Of a DNA stretch of 26,619 nucleotides, positions 4,416 to 15,300 are shown in pieces. Made by a program: the position numbers and the translations under genes. The stretch's first letter is position 1. Every line of letters starts with the position of its first letter. The notes under the pieces were generated by a model. The model ran no database searches and was not told the DNA's origin. It worked only from the letters and a program-made list of their open reading frames with translations. Source of the DNA: a virus; IMG/VR virus record IMGVR_UViG_3300017788_000142, positions 1-26,619 of that record; one strand, given 5' to 3'.

Positions 4416-6329
4416 ATGGCACTAGTAAATTTTAGCAATCTCGATTTCGATCAAATTAAGAGTTCTCTCAAGGAATATCTGAGAGCAAACTCGAATTTTA
4501 CTGACTATGATTTCGAAGGTTCCAATTTATCAACGATTATTGACACTCTTGCGTACAATACGTACATTACTTCGTACAACGCTAACATGGTTAGCAACGA
4601 AGTTTTCATTGATTCGGCAACTTTAAGAGAAAATGTCGTTTCTCTTGCAAGAGCCATTGGTTATGTGCCAAAATCAAGGAAATCTGCTGTTGCAACGATT
4701 TCATTTTATGTCGATACAACTTCTGAAGCAACAACACCTCTTACAGTAACATTACAAAAAGGTTTAGTTTGTACAAGTGCTTCTTCCTTTGAAGGTACAA
4801 GTTATACCTACAATATCCTTGATCCGGTTACAAAGCCTGTCGTCAATAATATTGCATCATTTGACTCAATTACAATTTATGAGGGAACATATCTTACTCA
4901 GTCATTTACTGTAGATGCAAATAATCCCAATCAGAAGTTTATTCTGACAAACCCTAATATTGATACGTCATCGATACGTGTGAGCGTCAGGAACACGCAG
5001 AACAGCACGGTTACGAGGAAATTTACCCTCGCTGACAATTTAATTGGAATCAACGCATCATCAAAGGTTTTCTTCATTCAAGAGATTGAAGATCAGAGAT
5101 ATGAACTCATCTTTGGCGATGGAGTTTTTGGTGTTAAACTTGATAATCTTAACTACATTGAAGTCTCTTATGTCGCCACCAATGGCAAATATGGAAATGG
5201 CATATCAGATTTTACATATTCTGGAAGAATTTTAGATAATAACGGCACTCCAGTCACAACTTCAATCTCAGCATTAACAACTGACGTTTCATCAAATAAC
5301 GGCCAAGAGATTGAATCTGTAGATTCTATTAAAAAGTACGCTCCACGAATCTATGCATCACAAAATCGTGCAGTTACTGCTGCAGATTATGAAGCAATCA
5401 TTCCTAAGATCTTTCAAGAGACAGAATCAATTTCAGTTTTTGGCGGAGAGACCTTAAATCCCCCAAGATATGGAAAAGTTTATATTTCCATCAAACCTTA
5501 TAATGGAGATTTTGTTTCAGATATTCTTAAAAACGCAATCATAACAGAATTAAGAAAATATACTGTTGCTGGTATTGTAGTAGAAATTATTGACCTTAAG
5601 TATCTGTATGTTGAGTATGATACTGTCGCATATTACAATGCTAACGTAGCTCCTGGAGAAGGAACTGTCAAATCAATTATTCAAAGTAATATTTCCGCGT
5701 ATTCGGACTCAATTGAACTGAATAAGTATGGTTCCAAGTTCAAATACAGTAAATTCCAAAAAATAGTTGACGACAGTCATCAAGCAATCACTTCAAATAT
5801 CACAAAAATCATAATTCGTCGCAATTTACAGGCAAAAGTAAATTATCTTGCTGATTATGAAATTTGTTTTGGAAATGCATTCCACTTAAAGAACACAAAG
5901 AGTGGATATAACATCAAATCATCTGGATTTAATGTTGACGGTATCGTAGATACTGTTTATCTTGGAGATTTACCCAATGCAGATCAAAAAACTGGATCAG
6001 TATTCCTGTTTAAATTAAACTCACCTACAGAACCAGTCGTTGTTCGAAATAATGTTGGCACAATTGATTATGAAAGAGGGGAAGTAAAATTATATCCAAT
6101 TAAAATTACAAATACAGCAAAATCGAAGGATGGTGTGCGAATTATTGAAATTTCTGCATCTCCAAATTCAAATGATGTCATCGGAAAAGAGGATCTTTAT
6201 TTGCAACTAGATATTAATAACAGTGTATTAAATATGCAAACAGATGATATCTCATCTGGAGCAAATATTTCTGGATCAACATACACAGTAACATCAAGTT
6301 ACACAAACGGGAATTTAATCAGATTGTAA
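4416..6329 (+). CDS. 6: gp6-like baseplate wedge protein, 637 aa
   Basis: Homologue of T4 gp6, the wedge protein that forms the continuous ring of the inner baseplate with gp7 and gp53. The N-terminal segment FTDYDFEGSNLSTIIDTLAY (28-47) followed by NANMVSNEVFIDSATLRENV (55-74) is characteristic. The Baseplate_J-type core shows FGDGVFG (233-239) and then APRIYASQNRAVTAADYEAI (309-328). Length is close to T4 gp6 (about 660). It starts at the base after the gp25 stop and ends one base before gene 7. No ribosome binding site is evident, so translation probably depends on coupling. Confidence 0.9.
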   Translation: MALVNFSNLDFDQIKSSLKEYLRANSNFTDYDFEGSNLSTIIDTLAYNTYITSYNANMVSNEVFIDSATLRENVVSLARAIGYVPKSRKSAVATISFYVDTTSEATTPLTVTLQKGLVCTSASSFEGTSYTYNILDPVTKPVVNNIASFDSITIYEGTYLTQSFTVDANNPNQKFILTNPNIDTSSIRVSVRNTQNSTVTRKFTLADNLIGINASSKVFFIQEIEDQRYELIFGDGVFGVKLDNLNYIEVSYVATNGKYGNGISDFTYSGRILDNNGTPVTTSISALTTDVSSNNGQEIESVDSIKKYAPRIYASQNRAVTAADYEAIIPKIFQETESISVFGGETLNPPRYGKVYISIKPYNGDFVSDILKNAIITELRKYTVAGIVVEIIDLKYLYVEYDTVAYYNANVAPGEGTVKSIIQSNISAYSDSIELNKYGSKFKYSKFQKIVDDSHQAITSNITKIIIRRNLQAKVNYLADYEICFGNAFHLKNTKSGYNIKSSGFNVDGIVDTVYLGDLPNADQKTGSVFLFKLNSPTEPVVVRNNVGTIDYERGEVKLYPIKITNTAKSKDGVRIIEISASPNSNDVIGKEDLYLQLDINNSVLNMQTDDISSGANISGSTYTVTSSYTNGNLIRL

Positions 6330-6330
6330 T

Positions 6331-9300
6331 ATGTCAGAATTTAGAGTCAAGACAAGTTTAATCGTTGAAAATCAGGTTCCATCATACGTTAGAGAAGAAT
6401 TTCCTCTTCTTGTTGAATTTTTATCGCAATACTATAGATCTTTAGATTTTCAAAGTGGGCCATCTGATATTTTACAGAATATTGATCAATATGTAAAATT
6501 AGATAGTCTTGTAAACTTAATTGACTCGACCACTTTAAGTTCTTTTGTAGAATTTTATGATACGACGATTAATGTCGTATCTACTACAGGATTTCCAGAC
6601 TCATATGGATTATTGTTGATTGATAATGAAATTATCACATATGAATCAAAGACTTCTACTTCATTTGTAAATTGTAAGAGGGGATTTTCTGGAACAACAG
6701 CATATCAAGACTCAACATCTGTAGATCAACTTGTATTTGCCGACACAAATGTCGATGAACATGCAGATGAGTCTATTGTATCAAATTTAAGTGTTCTTTT
6801 CTTAAAAGAATTTCTGCTCAAAGTTAAAAAGCAAATTTCTCCAGGATTTGATGGAAGAGATCTATATTCTCAACTGAATGAATCCTTATTTCTTAAGCAA
6901 GTAAAAGATTTTTACTCATCAAAGGGAACGGATAATTCATTTAGAATTCTGTTCTATGCTTTGTATGGAGATACTGAAGCTTCGGTCATCAAACCAAGCG
7001 ATTATTTGATTCAACCATCCGATGCTCGTTATTATATCACAAAAGATCTGGTAGTAGAAAAAATTATAGGGGATCCAAATGACCTTGTAGGATCTACGTT
7101 ATATCAAGACGATGAATTCTTTGAACCTGCAAAAGGAACTGTTTCAAAAGTAGAAAGAATTCTTAGAGGGCAAAAAGAGTATTTTATTATCAGTCTTGAT
7201 CATGATCAAGACACAGATTTCCAGGTATATGGCACATTTGCAATTCATCCAAAAACAAGAGTTGTAACAACTGCAGGAATCGGTGTTACAACTCTTGATG
7301 TTGACTCGACAGTTGGATTTCCACAATCAGGAACCCTCATTTTAAATCAGGCTACAGATACTGAGTTTTCCGTAACTTATCAGGAAAAAACACTAAACCA
7401 GTTTCTTGGTTGCTCTAATATTACTTCAGAAATTCCATCACAAAAAGAAGTTGTGTTGGATTCCTATGCATATGGACGTGTCGGCATTTCTACAGATAAC
7501 ATTGTAAAGGTTAGAATAACAGGTGTATTATCGGATCTTAAAATTTTAGATAAGACTTATTATTATGAAAAGGATGAAAGAATTGAAATAGAAAGTCTTG
7601 GTTCAAACTTATCCTCTGCAAAAGCAAACAACTGGTTCTTTAATGTATCAGTAAGATATGATGTAAAATCAATTCAATTAGTAGATGTCTCAACATATAC
7701 TTATCGAGTCAATTTATTTGATGAACATGATTTTGTAATTGGAGATTCAATTACTTTAATTTCATCAAATAGCAGAGAATTCTATGGTGAAATTATTCCA
7801 GAAAATATTAATTCAGTATATTCATCAAGTATTTCTGGATTTGACAGTAAGTTATCTTTTAATATAACTGGCCAAGGACAATTAAATACAGGCGTTTTTT
7901 ATACCGTAAGGAAAAACGTTTCCAAAGTATCTACAACAAATTATGCAAGTTTAACAAAATATACTACTAATGTTCAGAACGTTTATACGGATCTAAATGA
8001 TACTTTATATGTTGCATCCAACTCACTCCCAACATATTATAATAATCCATTAGCAATTAATGATCGATCAATTACTTTCTCGGGATCTTTCTCCGGAACT
8101 GAGTTAATAATTGGAACGCATGGATTTATAACTGGAGATGCAATTGTTTATAATCCAACAGTTAATACAAATAAATTAGACTTACGTTCCGGCATATATT
8201 TTGTTAAAAGAGTAAACAATACTACGATTAGCATTGCAAGAAGCAGAGAAAATATCTTTACGGAAAATTATATTTCTGTAAGTGGAACCGTATCAAATAA
8301 TGTATTCTTCTTATATGATTTTAGTGATGATCTTTTAAATGCAAAACAAGTAGAACCACAAAAATTAATTCGTAAAATATCTCCAGCAGAAAGTGACGGG
8401 TCATCATATGATACTCCTGTTGGAACAACGGGAATGTTTATCAATGGTGTTGAATTAGTTAATTATAAAACAACTGACATTATCTTTTATGGTCCACTGC
8501 AGCAGGTAGTTCCAACTGCATCTGGAAGTGGTTATGATGTTATCAATCCTCCAACTCTTCATATCGCAGATGCAATTGGTTTTGGAGCAACTGGCATTTG
8601 TACTGTAACTGGATCTTTAGTCAGAGTCGATGTCATTGATCCCGGATTTGATTACCTGGAAGATCCAATTATTACAATTACGGGTGGCGATGGATCTGGA
8701 GCTTTGGTCAAACCTAATTTAATCGAGTTTGACCACTCTTCATCCTTCAACTCATCCGCAGGGGCATTACAGGTCAATACAACGAACGATACGATTGGTT
8801 TCTCTTCCTATCATAAGTTCCGAGATTCGGAAGAAGTAATCTATGATACTCAGGGCGGAACAAACGTAAGTGGACTTACAACAGGTGCAAAATACTACGT
8901 CAAGGTTCAGGATGGATTCACTATTAAATTACACAAAACCTTTACAGATTCTGCCGTTGGAATTAATACCGTTGATTTGACATCATATGGTGCTGGAAAT
9001 CATAAATTGCTTTCCACAGCAAAGAAAAAGAAAATTGGAACCATTTCTGTTATTAATGGTGGTAGCGGATATGTAAGTAGTGGATCTACAATTCTACTTA
9101 CAATCAAGAGTAGAATTGGAATTTCAACCTTAACTGGACAAAGTTTTGAGGCCATCTTAAATCCCATCTTTAGAGGAAATATTACGTCAGTTTCTCTCAC
9201 TTCTTCTGGTGTAGAATATGGAAGTGAAGAGATTATCAATTATAATAGGCAACCAACATTCTCTCTGAATAGTGGATCTGGGGCAGAAGTAATACCAGTT

Positions 9301-12300
9301 ATTTCAAATGGAAAAATCAAGCAAGTTTTTGTTACAAAACCTGGGCATGACTATAATTCGTCACCAAATCTGATTATCAATAGTTCAACAGGATCTGGTG
9401 CCGTATTATCTCCAGTTGTTCAAAATGGACAATTAGTAGATGTAAAAGTAATTTTTGAAGGTCTTGGATATTCCGAAGGTACAAATATTGATATTATTGC
9501 AGCAGGATCTGGTGCTCAGTTTGAAGCAGAAATAAAATCTTGGAGAGTAAATGAAGTAGAAAGATTATTATACTTTAATCAAATTAATCTTGATGACGGC
9601 ATTTTATTAAAGTCTAAAACCGAATCATACGGATTGCAATATGGTCATGCTTATGCATCTAGAGGATTGAGATCTTCATCACTTGCAAAAGAAACGGTTG
9701 GCGAAAGACCAATTTATGTTCCAGATTTAAGAACATCTGGAGGATCTGAAATCAATTCATCTTCCCACTCACCAATTATTGGTTGGGCTTATGATGGAAA
9801 TCCAATATATGGGCCATATGGTTTTGATTCTAACGGTTCTGTTAAGAGAATGGTTTCCGGATATACGCAAGTTTCAAGTTCTGTAAGACCCAATATTCTA
9901 AGATATCCCTTAGGATTTTTCGTAGAAGATTATCAATTTACAAATACTGGAGATCTTGATGCAAGTAATGGAAAATATGGGCCAACTCCAGAATATCCAG
10001 ATGGTACATATGCATACTTCTGCACTATAAACTCAGTAAATGATTCCACAGGAATATTCCAATCTTATAGGAGACCAGTATTCCCATATGTAATAGGAAA
10101 TACCTATAAGTCAAATCCAATATCATTTAATTATCTTGCAAGTTCAAATCAAGATGAGATAAACATTAACGAGACTAATTGGAGTAGAAACACTCATCCA
10201 TATCATCTCACAAAATCTAGAAGTTATTATGACTACGTTTTAGATTCAAATAAAATCAAAAAACAGTTATCTTTGATCAAGAGTACAACAAAATCTGGTA
10301 TTGACTCGATTGGAATTACTACAGGTGGATCAAACTATCAAGTAGGTGATAAAATTGTATTTGATAACGAAACTACTGGTGGATTTGGCATTTCCGCAAA
10401 AGTTTCGATTGTAGGAGGAAAACAAGTAACAAGTGTTGGAATTGCTACTTCTACATTAACTAATGTCCAAATGATTCCAATTGCTGATGCTAAGAATTTT
10501 GTTGGTTATTCGCCAAATCCACATAATTATTTAAATCGTGAGACCATCACATTCACAGCTTCTGGAATTACTACGAGTGGAAAAATTACATCAATTGCAA
10601 ATGAACTTTTAGTAACTACTGGAATTGGTTCGACTGGATATACTGGATTGGTAACTTATTTTAATGTATCTGGTAATTTAGTTACGATCAAAGAGAATGA
10701 TGTTTATCAAATTCTTGCAGAGCAAGTAAAGATCTTAAATGTAGATACTGTTTCGTCTAGAATTAGAGTAAGACGTAGTTATAATGAAACTCAAGGAATA
10801 TCTACAATTTCCGCCGGAATTGCAATTACAGAAAGACCAAGAAAGTTTATATTACCATTTGGTATTTCAACTTCAACCTATAATTTTAAATTAGATAAAC
10901 AAATTTATTTTGATCCAAAAGAATCTGTAGGACTGGGAACAACTGCAGGTCCGGGAATTGGATATACTTTAACATTTACAAATCCTGGAGCAGGATTGAC
11001 TCAGATCACAATTCCTACTCAGGCATTATGGTTACCAAAACATGAGATTGAAACTGGAACTCAATTAATCTACAATGCGAATGGTGGGAATGCCATTTCC
11101 ATTTCAACAGATGGAATAAGCAGTTATCAACTTGCAAATGATAGTGTTCTCTATGCTGCACGTCTTGGGGATTATATATTAGGAATTTCTACAGTTAAAG
11201 TTGGATTAGGAACAACAGGTTCTTTTGTTGGAATTGCAACTACAGCATCGCTAGTTTATTTTACAAATATTGGACTTGGCAATACTCATAGCCTTACAAC
11301 AAATTATGATAATACTTTAGATGGAACTACAACATTAAATCGAGTAACTGTATCTACAGCATCGACTCATAATCTTCAGTCTGCAGATTATGCAAATGTT
11401 TCTGTCCTTTCCGGAGTTATCACGAGTTTATACTCTGGAAATTATGAAGTTATTTCTGCGGGCGGAACACAGTTCACATATACAATCAAAGATTATCCAG
11501 AGAACGCTCTCTACACACAAAATGATGGAGAATTAAAATACTCTACTAATTCTACTCAAGTCTATGGATCTATCGTTGGTATTGATTTAATTTCCAAAGG
11601 ACTTTCATATAAAACTTTACCAAAAGTTTCTTATGTAAGTAGCGGAATTGGTACTGGAGCTATCTTAGTTTCATATGGAACAAGTATTGGTTCAATTAAT
11701 AAAATTGAATTGCAAGATATTGGATTTGATTATCCATCAGATTTAAGTTTGAGACCAACAGCAAATCTTCCACAAATTTTACAAGTCAAAGATTTATATT
11801 CATTTGAATCTATTGGAATTGCGTCTGTGGGTAAAAACTATAATGTTGCTCCAGATTTAATTGTTGTTGATGAATTAACAGGGGAAGTAAATTCACAAAC
11901 AAATCTGAGATACAACTTAGGTGACAAGAATGTTACTATTTTAAGTAATGCGTATAATCTCGATAAAGAAACTTCAGTTATTCGATCAGTAAACAATGGA
12001 AATGGTGTTGGTATTAGCACTATAAGATTTATACCAGCATCTCAGGATGTTGTGGTTACTTTAGGTTCTAGTTTCAGTGATGCTGGATCTTATCCATTTG
12101 CAATTGGTGATAGAATTTTAATTGAAAATATTAGTGTTGGAATTGGTTCTACTGCTAAAGGATACAACTCAGAGAGCTATGGATATCGATTCTTTACAAT
12201 TGCGAATTTAGATCCAAATATTGGAGGTATTGGAGGAACAGTTTCTTATAATATTTCTGGATTACTTAAAACTGGAGAAATACCAGGAAATTATGATTCA

Positions 12301-15300
12301 ATTAATTCTGCTGGTAGAATTATACCAGAAAAAGATCTTCCAATATTTGTACCAGAATTTAAGACCAATGATTTCTTAGAAGGTGAAATTGTTAATTCAC
12401 AATCTGCATCTGGTGAAGTTGTAAGATGGAATAATAAAAATTCACTATTAAAAGTTTCTTCAAATATAGATTTTAATTCTGGGGAAGTTGTATCTGGAGA
12501 ATCATCTAAAACTCAAGCTGAAATTGTAAGCGTATTGAATTTTAATTCAATTTATGATGTTAAATCATCTTCAGTTGTCAAAAAAGGTTGGCAAAAAGAA
12601 ACTGGATTTTTGAGTAATGATCTTCAAAAAATTCATGACAACGATTATTACCAATATTTTTCATATTCAGTTAAAACAAATATTCCACTTGAAACCTGGG
12701 ATAGTAGTGTTGACGAATTAAATCATCCAGTAGGATTTAAAAAGTTTGCAGATCTTCAAGTAAAATCTTTACCTGTGGGTGTAGGTATAGGATCAACTGT
12801 TGGAACTGAATCTAATGTAATTGTTGAATTAGATTCTTCACTTAATTTACATTGTAAAACTGACTTTGATCTCGCTAGAGAAAATAACATAATAATTGGA
12901 GCAAATTATGCATCTAATCAAATAATTTTTGAATCTGCGATTCTTCAAGATTATTTGGAGTCTATTGGTAATAGAGTTCTGATGATTGATGATCTTTCAC
13001 CAGAATTTAATAGCAATCCAAGATCTACAAAATATTCAAATATCGATGTCTTTACATTATCTACTGCAAGATATAAAAAGTATGTGACTTTTGTAAATGA
13101 TTTGGCTTATGCTGATCAAAATCAAATTCTTCTTGTTTCATTATTGCATGACGATAATTATGGGTATTTGAATCAGTATGGAAAAATTTATAATGATGAT
13201 GATCTTGGAGCGTTTGACTTTAGTGTTTTTGGTTCTGAGGGTGTATTAGAATTTCATCCAAATTATTATGAAGAGAATAGTTATAATGTTTCATTCTCAG
13301 CTCTTGCTGTCAGCGATCTTACAACGTCCGTTGGGCAATTAAACCTTGGTGATGTTGTAAGTATTGCATCATCAAGCGTAACTATTCCTTCAGGAACATC
13401 AACTGCTACAGCTATTGTTGGAATCGCATCTACTTATAGAGGATCAAAAATTTATGTTGTCATTGGTGCAACAGATGGATCTTACTATGAAGTTGATGAA
13501 CTTAGTGTTGTACATAACGGAACTGATGTTTCATATATGGATTATGGGCAGTTAACAACTGGAAGTCTCTCTTCATATGGTTCTCCAGGAATTGGCACAT
13601 ATTATTCATATCTTTCAGGATCTAATTTAAATGTTGATCTTATTCCATACGCGGGTCTTTCAACAAACTATTTTGTAAATACGATTCGTGTTTCAATTGC
13701 AAACTCATCTTCAGTTGGTGTTGGAACATCATACATCTTTGACGGATTCGTTGGATCTGGTTTTACAAGCATTGCTTCATCGGGTTCTCCAACAGCAGTG
13801 AATGTCGCATCGTTCCCATCAGATCATGATGCAGCCTATTATATTGGTGTTGTCGAAGATTTTACAAATAATGAGTATCAGATTTCTGAAATGGTTGTAT
13901 TAAAAAATCAATCGAATGCATATATTACGGAATATGGATACATTCATACTGATGGATCTCTTGGAGATTTTACAGTTGCAAGAATTGGTGATGATACAGT
14001 ATTGCAATTTACGCCAAGAGCAAATATACAAACACAAGTCAGAGTATATCAAGAAGCAATTACAGCACTACATGCACATGATTATCCTAGAGAAATATCT
14101 TTAAATAATGCTGCTGTAGATGGTGGTCATGCACTCTATGAAGGAACTGCTATTTCTTCTAAGAAAAACTTTGGTTTGACTCATAGACAAAGACCAATTT
14201 TTGAAAGATATTTTGATGGAACATCTACTAATATTGTAGATTTAGCAAATGATAGATTACAGATTCCTGAACATTTCTTTGTAACTGGTGAAAAAATCTA
14301 TTATGAATATGGTGGTTCTGATACCAGTAGTGCCAATGCCATTGGAATTGCAACCACATCAATTTCTGGAATTGGAGTTACTGATAAACTTCCAAGAACT
14401 TTATATGCATATAAAACAGATAACTTATATCTAAAGTTTGCTGGATCAGCTGCTGATGCTTTATCAAGTCCACCAAAGTTCTTAGACATAACCAGTGTTG
14501 GAATTGGAACTTCACATATTGTTAAAGGGTCGAATCAAAATGCTAGATCGATGATTGCAATTGATAACGTAATACAATCACCAATCGTTGGCACTTCAAT
14601 AACAACAACTGTTGGAACATATGTAGAAGCAATAACAAATATTGTTACTCTATCCGGAATTACGTCAATATTCAGTGGAGATTTAATAAAGATTGATAAC
14701 GAAATTATGCGACTTGATACTTTGGGATTTGGTGCAACTAATGTTGCTATTGTTCAAAGAGGATGGCTTGGCACTGGAATTGCTACGCACCAAGTAGGAA
14801 CCGTAGTTACTAAATTATCGGGAAATTATAATATCGATGCAAATACAATTTACTTTGCAAATTCTCCATGGGGGCAAATACCATTTACAAATCCATCAAG
14901 TAGAGCGGATGAACAAGATTATGTTGGACTGATAACTGGATCTACATTTAGTGGTAGAGTCTTCTTAAGATCGGGAGATGTAAATTCTTCTTCTGATGCA
15001 TATTTTTACAATAAAATATTTGATGATATTTCAGAATCATTTACTGGAGTTAATACCAGTTTTATCCTTAAATCTAATGCATCAAATATTACTGGTGTAA
15101 GCACTAGCAATGCGGTGATATTGGTAAATCAAATTTTCCAACAACCATCTAGAAATACATCTCCAATTACGGTGACTGGTAATTATAGTCTTTCAGAGTC
15201 TTCTGGAATTACTACAATCTCGTTCATTGGTAATGCATCACAATCATATGATATTAATGCCTCAGGATTGCCAAGGAAAGGTATACTTGTTTCTGTTGGT

